Assembly (NCBI RefSeq): GCF_963678635.1
Contig: NC_087062.1
Span: forward strand, 63,769,253-63,833,252
Direction of reading: 5' to 3'
DNA: 64,000 bases
Source of the DNA: Symsagittifera roscoffensis
Taxonomy: Eukaryota; Xenacoelomorpha; Acoela; Convolutidae
Made by a program: the position numbers and the translations under genes. The notes beneath the pieces were generated by a model. The model did no database searches, was not told where the DNA came from, and saw nothing but the letters and a program-made list of their open reading frames with translations. This document shows positions 12,201 through 22,500 of the stretch, in pieces. Each line of letters opens with the position of its first letter. The first letter of the stretch is position 1.

Positions 12201-15200
12201 GATTAATCAATGTTTTGAATTTTTAGTTTAAAAATTTCTTCTAAGCAAGTACAACAAACCTCCAAAACCTGTCAAAATTGTTACAACTCTGATCTCTTTA
12301 AATTGACAGTAGCGGATTTAAGGAGGAGGACGCTGTCTTCCACCCATTGCCGACCTTTTTCAGCCTGTTTTTCTGAAAAATTTGCCTGCCGCGCAGAAAA
12401 TTCGGTCAAAATCAGATCTTTATAGTGATTTGGGAGAGCTCAGAAAATCAATTTGCTTGACCTAAAAAAAAGGTCGACAAAATTTTTGATTATTTTTTGA
12501 AAATCCGCACCCCTTTCGCCTCTCGAGAAAATCCTAGATTCGCCCCTGCCGGAATTTAAATATTTAGAGATTATAATCAATGCAAAACTTTGGATCTACT
12601 TTACTACCCGCTCCCGTTCTTTTTCCATGAAGCAAGTTTGTTAAATAGAATAAATCAGCAAATAGAACAATCAAAAAGTAGAAAAATTAGATTTTTCACT
12701 GTAAAGTTATAATGTTATTTTATTGTAACATAATGCTTCATTTATAAAGGGGGATTCCTTATCAGATAGCATGTGAAGGAGGTTGTTAAGTAGATCCAAC
12801 ACTTAAAAAAACATCACTGCAGGAGGAAAGTATCTCGACCCAGTAGAATCCACATTGTCCCCTCCTGCGCCCCCACGACTAGCCCCACTTTTTTTCTCCC
12901 CGTCCCCACTAGTCTCCAGCACCATCACACTCTGCTTGCCCACTCGGAAGTGGTTCAGTTTGCGAGCTCCTCTGTTCGGCTTCTTAGTCTGCTCTTTGCA
13001 CGTGCACTGTTCCGAGGGGATGGGACTGCGAGTGAAGCCCTGAGTTTCATTTCAATATGTTATATTTGATTCACTTAGAAAGTTTTGTGCAGAATTTGTG
13101 TTCTTCTGTCCTACGGGCCAAATTTGGATCATAAAGGTTGAACCTGATTGGTTAATTTACAAAATCATCCGTTTCGCACGATGTTCTTCCAATTTTGAGC
13201 CGCAATTTATAAAAACAACTATTATTTTTGTATCATGAGTATGGTGCTTCTTTAAATTATCCGAACAAAACGAAAACCAAAACTTAAAAGCCAAAACCCG
13301 TTTCCGCGAATTGTGTTGAAATCAGGCAAAAATTGTTGAATACAAAGTCCGCTTAGAATTTGATCACAGTTATCCAAAAAACGAATACTTGACTCTTTTG
13401 GTCAGTTGAAAATTACGGGTTAACCGTCGACTCAATTGCTGATAAAACTATGTCAAAGGGAGCCTCTTATCTAGCCCAACAATGTTTACGGATAGTGTTA
13501 TCTTCTCAATTTTGTATAACTATATTTTCGTACGATAGATAAAAACGTCATACTTTATAAAAATGACATTTTTTTTATTTAAAACAGTTTCAAAATTTTA
13601 TTTGGCTACACAAGAGCCTTATTTTGATATATTTTTGTCTCATATTGTCACTGATAGTTTTGGCGCAATTTTTTATTCATAAAAAGCAAAAAAGTGATCC
13701 GTTTTTAGGGTGAAGCTTTAGGCTCGAAATAAATCAAACCATATTATTTCCGATCAAAATCTAAACATTTTTTGATTTGATTAACGTTTGCCTAAGGTCA
13801 TTCCAATTTGAGAAAAAAAAAGCATTTTAAAAGTCAAGTTCTATTCGTTTAGTCCAGTACATGTAAATTTTCGCGATAGATTCAATGGAAATCTCACATA
13901 ATTTAGTTCTTAACAAACTTATTGGACGTGTTAAATTTTTTGAAATAATTCTGCCATCAAACTGACACGAATTCAAAAAAGGTCTCTTAAGTTTTTGACT
14001 GCCTTTTTGCTAAAATTTCATGTTTTTTTTTGGTGTCTTGACTGAGGGCTTGAAGTCTGTGAAAAAAACCCTATTGTTTCACAAGGCTCTGTTGAGCTTT
14101 CAAACGCAATCAGCTCCAATTGCAAAGCCATTTTACTGCCTCAGAAAATTAAAGTGTGCAACTGCTCGTAAATCAGGGTAAAGCTTTGAATGCTCCGGCT
14201 TCCTCTTAATCCATATCGAATAGTTTTGGGAAAAAACATTGAAAACCTAAACGTTTTGGACAATATCAAACATCAATTGTGAAAAACTGAGTCGTACAAA
14301 ATTAATACGACAATTAGCTAGCCTCAATTCAATTTGGAAGAATTTTCGATTTTTTTTGTGCGGGATAGTTTGCAACGCATATTTAGTTCGGCTAACGTTT
14401 TTGAATAATTTTTCCAAAACACGCATAAATTAATCCAGATCATGGCCAAATTGGTAGTCTCCACACTGCCAAATTTTTGCAGAAAATGATCGGAGGTAAA
14501 ATATCTTTTCATTTTTGATTTCAAGGAGTCAATGTTTGCAATGGATTATGAAAAGTTTTAGTAAAAAAATATTAGTTCGATCGAATAAATTATATTTTTG
14601 TTGGAATCGGAGGCTCTTTTTCCTTTCCCCCCCCCCCACCTCACTTAAACATGAATTTTATGGTCTAACGAGTGGTTTTACAAGGTAAATTATGAAGACC
14701 AAATATGTTTGTCATGGCCTAATTAGTCTCCCTGTCAATTTTCATAACAATCGAACAAAGTGAACAGTAACTTCACATATAAAAATTTGCAGGTGGGGGA
14801 GAAAAGGAAAAAGAGCCGAATCGGAAAATCTTAATCCCGACTTAAAAAGAAAAACTAGGATTATTTGCGCTCTGGTTATTTTTCATTAGGCAAAATTCAA
14901 AATCTGAAAGATGTTGATTGGATGTCAAAATAAAAAAAACCTTTCTACAGATTCGTTGTAATTTATTGCGGGTTAAATTTGGGACTACCTTGGCAATTGC
15001 AAACTACATTGTGATAATTAGCGAGCAATAAATGTTCTCGTATTAACACGTAAAAGGCTGTTTAAATTGTATTCACGCAATTGTTTTTTTTATAAATTAC
15101 ATCCAAATCACAAATATAAAACAAAAATTTCACATTTTAAAAAATTTTCTACGCCAAAAAATTTTCTTGGCGTTAAGAGGATGTTGAAAATTTAGCCCTG

Positions 15201-18093
15201 AAACGAAAATTGTTGCCCTAAATCGAGCAGTGTTGTTTATGTGTTTAGGAATGACATGCACGTTTACTCATCATGGTTTTCAAAACTTGTTTATGCTCAG
15301 ATTTGTTTTTCGATGGATTAACTTCATTGTAATTTTTTATCACTTTAAACTTAAATTCATTCGATAAAAGAAGGGCAAAATATTTTCTTCAATAGATAAC
15401 TTCGTTGGCATCACAATCAAAAAAATTCATCAGATCATCTCATTTTGAATTTAAAAATATAACAATCCTGTTTTATCAAACTGGAACAGATTTTTTTGGG
15501 AAAATTCAATTCAAACGATTTTTTTACCCCTAATCTCAATCTTCCTGGCATTATTTTATGACATTCATTTATAGTCAATCAATACTTGGGCGCCATTATA
15601 CAGTATAATTGAGAAAGCAGCCCGGGCCAAAAATAAAACAAAGTTTTTGGCTTTTTTTGAAGAAACTGGTCTGCGGAGCAAAAATTTGTGTCAAGCAGGT
15701 CGTTCTGGTTTTGAAAAAAGCTCAAAAAATTACGTTGGGCTGACTTAACAACAATTCCGACAAAATATTTGACTTTTTTTTCGAAATTTCGAATCTCTAG
15801 AAAATTTTTTTTTTGTTGATATGAATTATCTTTCTATGAATTGTCGTAAAAGCAGAAGAAAATTGGGACGACTCAAAGTTTTGTACAAATTTTACTCAGA
15901 AAGCAGCGTTTTTGATAATAGGTCGAGCTTCACTTTCTAAAATATTTTCCATTTTGTTCAGTTCTTTAGTTAAAGTTGCTGCTACCACGAGTAAATATCC
16001 GCCTGCTATCCGCTTCTGGTTGTGTTTATGGTGACGCAGAGCAGAAGGGGTTACACATTACGAGGCCAAACTGTGCATTCTGCGCATTGTAAATGGATTC
16101 CGCAACAGGCCAAAGTCAGATTTGTTGCGCAATCCGCAACATTTTTACTTTTCTTTGATATTCTTTGCTATTTTGGATTCCACAAACAAATACTCAAAGT
16201 ATTGTACCACTCAAACGCGCTCCAAAAATAGGCAAACTTGCGAAATCTGCAGCTGTATTTGCGGAATCCAGAATAGTTTGTGGAATTCACAAACAAATAA
16301 TAAGACATGTGTATAGTTACATTGAGCTGTTGTGGAATCGGCAACTGTTAGCGGAATCCGCAAACTGTAAGTGGAATCTTTATTTTGTTTGAGGATTCCA
16401 TTTATATTTGCGGATTTCACTTACATTTTGCGGATTCCATTTACGTTTTGCGGAATCCACTTACACTTGCGGAATCCAGAATAACTAGCTATATTTGCTT
16501 GTTGCGTAATCCGCAACAAAACAAATATGCCGACAAAATTTACGTTACTGCTATTTGTACGCGGAATATACTTACTTTTTGGAATATCCCGGGTTGACCT
16601 CCATAGACCGAAAATGCTAATCATACATTTTGAAAATTATTGCCAAAATTTAAAAGTTCATTACTTTCGTTATATTGTTTGTCTGAGACAGAAGTAGGCT
16701 GTTTCCAATGCATTTTCAAAGCGAGAAGGCCAAACCGTTGGTTACTACGTTTGAGTAATCAAGGTTTATGTCATTTGTGTTCGTTTACGAACACAACCAC
16801 AAAATTTTGAGAAATTAAAATGTAAAAAATCAACATTTTTGGTTTATGGAAAAATGCTAGTCATACAATTTCCATGTATGAAAAAAATACTAATCATAGA
16901 CCTTTCATGCAATTTTCTGTACGTATGGAATTGCATGAAAAGTGTATGACTAGCATTTTTCCATATATGGAAATTGTATGACTAGTATTTTTGGTCATCC
17001 CGGGATGTTTATAGATTTGTCTCTGGAATCCAGGAACATGCAGACACAAAATTGTGCGCCTATCCAGTGCACAGTTTGGCCTCGTAAAGCAAAATAACAT
17101 TCACCGCCATATGCAAATAATATTATCGAATCGCAACCGAAGTACGATACCTGTATCCCTAAGTTATAATTAATCTCTTAAGAAAAACAGCTTGCGCATT
17201 CGTGTACTTGTATTTTATGCTCGTGCCAAAAAAAATGGTGGAACCCATCTATTATATGATTAATTTTTCCAAGAACCCATCTACCTTTCTTGCAGCAGAT
17301 ACATTCCAACAAGTGTAGCAGCTCTACCTGGAAGCTGCCATCATGTAGTAGGGCGAAATGTCTGCTTCTCCAGTTGGGAAAGAACTCGCCCTGTTTGTAA
17401 AGACACACGCTCACCAAAACATCTTCCTTCTTCAACTCCACGCTGAATCATCACAAACAATAGGTGCACTAAATTTCCTTCCCGTCAAACTTTGTTTTAA
17501 AAATAAACAACTTTTAGCCAGCTTTTTGACGGCTGTGAAAGATCTCGTCCCATTTCAAAGCGTACACAGATTTCGTCCCACAAATTTGGATATGGGATGA
17601 TAGGATGTTGGACATGGGATGAAATTTGTGTGGGACGAAATCTGTTAATTAAATAAATAGGACGAAATCTATAGTAGGACGAAATCTGTGCCAATCCTTT
17701 TTGACATAGAGGCATAGAGTGAAGTAGTTTTTTAAATAGGTTCTTCGAAATAAAGTGGTCAAGAACCATGGAATAGATATGGAGGTCTACAGATTATTAC
17801 AAAATCAGATATTATGATTGCGTATAATTTATCGAAAAATAGTACTGAGAAAGATAGCGGTGGCAGGGGATGAATAGGCAAAAATGCACGCACGTCTTCT
17901 GCTTGGCTTGTTCCTTGGCTGCATCGGCCGCAGTGGTAGGCAGCATTGACGTGGAGAAGTAGCGTCTGATCATGAGAGAAGGGTTGGAGACCCACTGGAA
18001 AGGCAGCTGACTGAAGAAACTAACAATAGTGTTTTGATGCAATAGCTTCAAAGAGTCTCGAAAACAAAGACCAAGGGCCCGATAGTTCAACTT
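8748..18093 (-). CDS. akt: AKT/PKB-like serine/threonine kinase (PH domain + AGC kinase), at least eight exons
   Basis: Exons in transcript order: 18093-17894, 17442-17328, 13039-12840, 11847-11678, (linker unresolved), 10816-10655, 10531-10286, 9935-9714, 9290-8748 (TGA). Phases agree for the first four exons and for the last four. An N-terminal PH domain ([15 protein letters not shown]...LHDGSF) matches the AKT PH start, including the basic K and the R-x-R of the phosphoinositide pocket. The kinase has [28 protein letters not shown], the T-loop GTFCGT, APE, DWWTLG and a C-terminal FSY hydrophobic motif. In known family members PDK1 phosphorylates the T-loop threonine and TORC2 the hydrophobic motif. 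Oddities: LAGFSY instead of FPQFSY, GTAQY instead of GTPEY, and a 66-codon exon before the PH domain. A small exon probably lies between 11678 and 10816 (candidate near 11590-11616), but its phase does not fit cleanly. The first exon is not identified. Confidence 0.85.
9714..9935 (-). CDS. akt: akt-like gene: catalytic and activation loop exon
   Basis: 74 codons. [20 protein letters not shown] is the catalytic loop with the AKT-type [15 protein letters not shown] gives the Mg-binding Asp. [13 protein letters not shown] is the activation segment with the PDK1-site threonine. Acceptor ggttaacag; donor CAT|GTATTG; phase 0. Confidence 0.95.
10286..10531 (-). CDS. akt: akt-like gene: kinase alphaC to hinge exon
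   Basis: 82 codons. [15 protein letters not shown] continues [26 protein letters not shown] supplies the alphaC glutamate and the HPF motif. [15 protein letters not shown] is the hinge (AKT: FVMEYANGGELFFHL). Acceptor ctcttttcaag; donor CAG|GTAAAA; phase 0. Confidence 0.92.
10655..10816 (-). CDS. akt: akt-like gene: kinase N-lobe exon (glycine-rich loop, VAxK lysine)
   Basis: 54 codons, [18 protein letters not shown] to RIVALK. It carries the ATP-binding loop GSGSYGKV and ends exactly after the catalytic lysine in VALK. Acceptor tataccag; donor AAG|GTTATT. Phase 0 at both ends. Confidence 0.9.
10932..11241. mobile_element. hAT-like MITE remnant (CAGGGGCGGAT family), in akt intron
   Basis: The right end reads ctctagatccgcccctg, the inverse of a CAGGGGCGGATCTAG terminus; the left end is degenerate (cagatataggaggg). 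The interior shares phrases (ccctgccgaccc, ggtccccctttggtac, ctttatagtgatt) with copies at 12307-12548 and 48530-48886. No clear TSD. Confidence 0.6.
11678..11847 (-). CDS. akt: akt-like gene: C-terminal PH domain exon
   Basis: Begins [17 protein letters not shown] and continues [20 protein letters not shown]. This corresponds to the last PH strands and the C-terminal alpha helix with its conserved Trp (AKT: RTFHVETPEEREEW). The phase matches the upstream exon; the exon leaves in phase 1 at A|GTAACT. Confidence 0.75.
12100..12130. repeat. Poly-G tract (about 20 G)
   Basis: A homopolymer run inside ...gatgccggggg...ttttggaaaagagtc. Its right flank resembles the TIR end of the 200-bp MITE family (ggggg-aaaa-ggaaaaagag), so it may be half of a decayed element. 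Such runs are also error-prone in assemblies. Confidence 0.5.
12307..12548. mobile_element. hAT-like MITE (CAGGGGCGGAT family), in akt intron
   Basis: The left terminus cagtagcggatttaagg and right terminus cctagattcgcccctg are imperfect inverted repeats. The interior matches the copies at 10932-11241 and 48530-48886 (gccgcgcagaaaattcggtcaaaa, ctttatagtgatttgggaga). No convincing 8-bp TSD. Confidence 0.65.
12840..13039 (-). CDS. akt: akt-like gene: middle PH domain exon
   Basis: Starts [10 protein letters not shown] after acceptor actcag, directly continuing DGSFQ of the previous exon (AKT: DGTFIGYKERP). It contains [16 protein letters not shown], matching the AKT stretch LNNFSVAQCQLMKTE. It ends in a Gly/Ser-rich insertion ([16 protein letters not shown]) longer than in known AKTs. 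The donor G|GTCGAG is weak but gives the right phase (2) for the next exon. Confidence 0.8.
13230..13865. mobile_element. Degenerate Tc1/mariner-like foldback element, in akt intron
   Basis: Diverged relative of the intact foldback element at 49196-49930. The left end aaattatccgaacaaaacg resembles aaactaaccggacaaaacg. The middle shares gtcaaagggagcctcttatctagcccaacaa. The right arm returns inverted (caatttgag...gtttagtcc). Heavily mutated. Confidence 0.55.
14612..14817. mobile_element. 200-bp hAT-like MITE, copy 2, in akt intron
   Basis: Same family as 200-399, in inverse orientation, with TIRs ggctctttttcctttcc / ggaaaaagagcc. It is flanked by a perfect 8-bp TSD gaatcgga (14604-14611 and 14818-14825). 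The C-tract at one end is expanded to about 12. Confidence 0.88.
14826..16057. other. Intronic gene-free stretch
   Basis: AT-rich DNA inside the large akt intron between the exons at 13039 and 17328. No exon or recognisable repeat boundary is seen. Confidence 0.4.
16058..17087. mobile_element. 1.03-kb non-autonomous element with perfect 20-bp TIRs
   Basis: TTACGAGGCCAAACTGTGCA at 16058-16077 returns as its exact reverse complement at 17068-17087. The left interior (16085-16570) is studded with short GGAATCC/GGATTCC words in both orientations. The right interior (16845-16995) holds nested inverted repeats such as aaaaatgctagtcatac / gtatgactagcattttt and tttcatgcaatt / aattgcatgaaa. A clean TSD was not found. 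No coding capacity. Superfamily unknown. Confidence 0.8.
17328..17442 (-). CDS. akt: akt-like gene: PH domain beta1-beta3 exon
   Basis: Translation contains [20 protein letters not shown] then LHDGSFQ. This aligns position by position with the AKT PH start (W-L-x-K-R-G-E...W-R-P-R-Y-F...DGTF). Acceptor gattcag and donor CAG|GTAGAG are both good; it leaves in phase 0. Confidence 0.85.
17535..17700. repeat. Inverted-repeat cluster of the word GGACGAAATCTGT
   Basis: cagatttcgtcccacaaattt (17570-17590) pairs with aaatttgtgtgggacgaaatctg (17622-17645), and two further direct copies of ggacgaaatct follow at about 17660 and 17677. It looks like a small MITE or foldback in the akt intron. Confidence 0.55.
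17894..18093 (-). CDS. akt: akt-like gene: exon upstream of the PH domain
   Basis: This exon has an excellent acceptor (ttgatttctgatattgcag) and a GTGCGT donor, 200 nt, leaving in phase 2. It joins in frame to the PH exon at 17442. The translation [16 protein letters not shown]...ends [10 protein letters not shown]. Canonical AKT starts about seven residues before this junction, so this is an N-terminal extension, or the start is the internal Met in this exon. Membership of the gene is inferred from splice phase only. Confidence 0.6.
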
Positions 18094-18649
18094 CTGCAAT
18101 ATCAGAAATCAAGTTCAATGCAAAATATAATTACCCATAAAACCATTTAAATTGGACAACAATTTGCATAAATTATGAGCTTGACTTAGCTTGATTGTCA
18201 GCAAACTGTTTGTTTATGTAACTTGATTCAAAATTGAAACGACACTGTGGGTTTCTATTTATATAATCATACTAAAATGTAGACAACTGAGTAACTTATA
18301 CCAATTGGCTTTAATATCAGAGCACAAAAATTTTAATTTACATGAGCATAAACAGGCGCAGATCGGGATATGTTTGGCTAGGATGTCGGTTCTCAAAAAC
18401 CAATGCGAAAGCATTTTTGCTGACTTCAACTGATTTTGTTCCCAACCCAACAACGGTTAAGATCAGAGAACAAAGAGCTGAGGGCAGTAAATAAGTCTGG
18501 GTACAGTTGAAGTTGGTAAACATGGCTAAACACCGAAAGATGCCTATTAGGGAGATTTAGTAATCCTACAATAACCTATTGGAGACTCTTTTAGTAAACC
18601 ATTAGATGATTACTTAGCTGAGGAGCTGAGGGGGGGGGGGGCTATTCAT

Positions 18650-18957
18650 GGGCGAAGGACCGAAAACAAAATTAACCGAAAGTCAATTTTTAGTAAGAAT
18701 CGATTACCATATTCAAATAAAATGAATTGAATCAAGCAATGTTTTGCTTGTTTTGTAGCGAAACTCTTGAAATATAAAAATTGTTTAAATTCGCCGGCAG
18801 CCAAAAACAATTTGAAAATTTTGAAAATATTTCTGCCGTGTTTATATTCAGCCAAAGTTAGTATTGAGTCCCTGGAAATGTTCGCTTCTTTCCAAATTTT
18901 AGATTACTGAAATCTTATTGGCTGATTGATATTTTCGCGCATTCGGTCCTTCGCATA
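18650..18957. repeat. Possible small TIR element
   Basis: gcgaaggaccgaa near 18653 returns inverted as ttcggtccttcgc near 18944, about 300 bp apart, beside an 11-nt G-tract at 18631. The TSD is unclear. Possibly a MITE. Confidence 0.4.
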
Positions 18958-19544
18958 TGAGGGATTCTACCGAGGAGCTGTACTCCAATTGCAATTGGGT
19001 GGACATGCTCTTCTCAAATTGATTAGCAGCTGGTCGATATAGTTTTCTAATAGTTTCAAACTGTTTGGTGGTTGAGTTGTCTTCTGTCAAATTTTGAATG
19101 GTCTGAGTTGGTGAATGCCTTTGATACGTGCATTGTTGTCCGTTAAAAATAAAATTTTTCGCGTCTTCCTAAATCTTTTTTATTTTCTCATCCAATGTGA
19201 TTTCTGCAACTTTCTGAAGATTGATAGAATTTAATTTGTAAAAAAAACGTCTTGGACCGAATTAACATCCCCCCAAATTTTCAGCCAATCAGAGTCCAGC
19301 ATTTTACATGCAGCTCTTAGCAAAATTAATGCGAATTAAATGCTGGGGTGGAAGATCTTAACTTGGTCTATATGGGGGGTAAAGCTAGAAGTACCTGTTT
19401 GATATTTTTTGATTTTGTTGTACTGATGCGGGATGAAATCGATAATTTAAAAAAATGAGCTTCACCCAAAATCTTAGTTGTTTCTGTTCTGTAATAATTT
19501 TACAGTGAAATTTTCTGAGGTTTTAGAAATTTCTTAAGGACTTA

Positions 19545-22500
19545 ATGTTTTTCGTACAAGTTTTTAGGGGTAGTAGCTTATGCACAGACGCTTCCCACAA
19601 CCTGTTGTCTCATTTGAACCCTTGATATCGACTTCGGCTGAGTAGTTTTCGAGAAGAGTCAAGATTTTTCAAAAATGCATAATAAAACAAAACTGACTTT
19701 TCTGAATGCCATGACTTTTTTGTTAGAAAATTTGGACGTCGCCAGATTATTTCAATTGGAGAGTGTAGTTTTCGATTGAGCTCAAAACTTCAGATTTGGC
19801 GGGTTAATTTTTGAGAAAAAGCGTAAGTTTCAAAAACGTTCAAAAAAATCACAGAAATGACTTTTCCGAATACAAAATTTTTCAGAAAAAAAAGAACTGT
19901 CGCAGTCACTTTTGCAAGGGAGCTTCTCAAAACCTGTTCTCAACTTTAAACCCAAATTTTCAGATTTGGAACGGAATTTTCTGAGAAAAGTCAAAAGTTT
20001 CAAAAATGTTAAAAATCTAATAACGACTTTTTCGAGGTTCATAAACTTTAAATAAAGTTTTTTGTGTCTAGTCGCTAATTCAAGGAAGCTTTCAAAACCC
20101 GTCTTTTTGACTGAAAAAACTTCAGACTTGTGAGAATAGTTTTTGAGAAAAGTCGAATTGGTTGAAAAAACTTTAAAAAAAATCTAATCTTCGGTTTTGC
20201 CGAGGGCAAGAGTTTTCGTGTAAGCAATTTTGGAGTAATGCTTATGCAGAAGAACTTTGCACAAACTACTCTATCCGTTGAACTTCAAACTCAATTTTGG
20301 ATGTTTTCTTGATAAAAAAAAGGTTTCAAAAATAGTCAAAAACTGAAAGTTTGATTTTTCCGAGGGCTATTTCTTTTTGCCTAAGAAAATTTGGGCGTGG
20401 TCGCTCAAGCAAGGGAGCTTCCCATAAACCTCTTTTTGATTGAAAACAAAAACTCAGATTTGAGAGAGTCGTTTTCACATTCATCAACATTTCTCAAGAC
20501 AGAGAAAAAACCGCGGACTGGTGCAACAGTTGCTTTTCGCTCACTAACCCAAAAAAATGTTCAGATTTTATTTCGACTAACGCTAGTAGCAAAAGTTGGA
20601 GCCAATTTATCTGGAGAGTAAGCTGACACTCAATATATGAAAAATGCTATAAAATATCCGCATGATTTTACTGCATCAAATACGATTTACTTAACTATTT
20701 TTTTTGACACATTCAGAAGTTAAGTATGTAATCCATCACATTCAGTTTCCCTTTTAGGGTAGAAATAGCTTATAGTCTTTTCGTAGTTTAGTTATAAATT
20801 GCAACAGTAAAAGTAATCGTTTCAATACTCTATTACTTTAATTTATTTTTTTTGCCTCATCAAAAACTATTTTGCCATCGGCCGATATTTAGATAATTCT
20901 AATGTTCAGTCTTTCTTGCTAAATTCTAGTCTTTCTTGCTAAACTTTCATTTTGATCCTTTTATCGTAACAACAAAAATTTTTTAATGCAGAGACTTACT
21001 TTTTTGGTGAATCTTCAACTCCGCAAAGTCCAATCTTGGCTCTCTTTTCCATGTTTTTTATGTTTAGAGCAACAAGTATGTGGAAAGAAAACGTTTTTAG
21101 AATCTGCTCAAAAATTGTCTCGACAATCTTTGTTTTGCATTTCATCCCATTTCGCTTCTTATCTAGTAGGACCTAATTCACACAGTTTTTCTATTAAAGC
21201 CAGATTGAGTGACGATGGGTCCGTTTCGAGTTCTTCTGATTTGGGAGATTAATTTTTGAGAAAAGTCAAAAAGTTTCAAAAACGGTCAAAAAGTCATAAA
21301 TATGATTATCAGAAGACAAGTTTTTTTTGGAAAAAATAATTTCCACAGCCACTATTCAAGGAGTTTTCCACAAACTATTCTCACCGTGGAATTCAAAGTT
21401 TCAGATTTGCGATGAAAGTTTTCGAGAAAAATTTTTTGGAACAGTCAAAAAATCTAACATTGACACTTTTGAGATTCATAAATTTAACATTAAATATAAA
21501 ACATTTGTGCGTAACCTCCATTGCAACTTAGCTTCGTACATATTTTCTTTTCGATTAAAATCAATATTGTACATTTGGGAGCGTAGTTTCTGCGGAAAAA
21601 AACGGTCGAAAATTGAACAATTTAACTTTTTGAGTGCCATTAGTTTTCGTGTATAAACATTTAGATGTAGTTGCACTTTTTGTGCCAAAGCTTTTTTTTT
21701 TTTTAAAAAAAAAATTTAAGATTTCGAGCTTTATAAACTTTCGTATAAATTTTTGTCTCTTGTAGTTTTCGGATAGTAATTGTGCATAAATGGCAGTTTT
21801 TGTGCATAAACGGTCAACAGAATGAGTTCTGACATTTTTGGATTCCACAACTTTTCCTGTAATGAGTTTAGAAGTAGCCGTTTAGGCAGGGGAGCTTCGT
21901 ACAATTTACCTTTTCGATTAAAATCATTTGCGAGCGTATGTTTTGAGAAAAAAAAAAACAAATTTAAAATAATCATGTTAAAAAAACAATGATTTTCAGA
22001 GAGCCTTAATTTTTTGTGTCGTAAAAAAACTGGGTATAACAGCTTCGTTTATGCAGTGGACTTTTCCACAATTCGTTTCCTTCCTCGATCACAAAGTTTC
22101 CTATTTGGGAGGCTAGTTTTGGAAATCCGAAAAATGATTTTTCCGAGTACAAAATTTTTTGGAAAAAAAAAGAAATACCGCAGTCAATATTGCAGGGCAG
22201 CTTCTCACAACTTGTTCTCACCTTTGAACCTAAAGTTTTTTATTTGGGAGGGTAGTTTTTGAGAAGATAACTTTTCACAACTCGTTCGTTTTCTCCATCG
22301 AAGCCAAACATCAGATTCGGGCTGATTTTTTTTGAGAAATCACAAAAAGTACGAAAAACAATCGAAAGTTTTAAAAATTGAATTTTTTGAGAGCCGTATT
22401 TTCTGTTAAAAAATTTGATCATAGCCGCTTACCTAGGAGCGTTTCACGACCTGTTTTTTGGTTGGTTAATTTTTAAAAACAGACAAAATTTTTCATAAAA

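Noticed and set aside
12855-13043. Plus-strand proline-rich open frame
   Set aside because: Antisense shadow of the middle PH-domain exon of the akt-like gene.
16022-16624. Overlapping open frames rich in Trp/Ile/Pro (WIPQ, GIHKQ)
   Set aside because: Created by the repeated GGAATCC words of the TIR element in both strands.
18899-19090. Possible further 5' exon of the akt-like gene (TEDNSTTKQFETIRKLYRPA)
   Set aside because: An acceptor-like ttgacag precedes it, but no usable donor in the right phase was found. Its 3' part overlaps a TIR-like word (gcgaaggaccgaa), so it was left out of the gene model.
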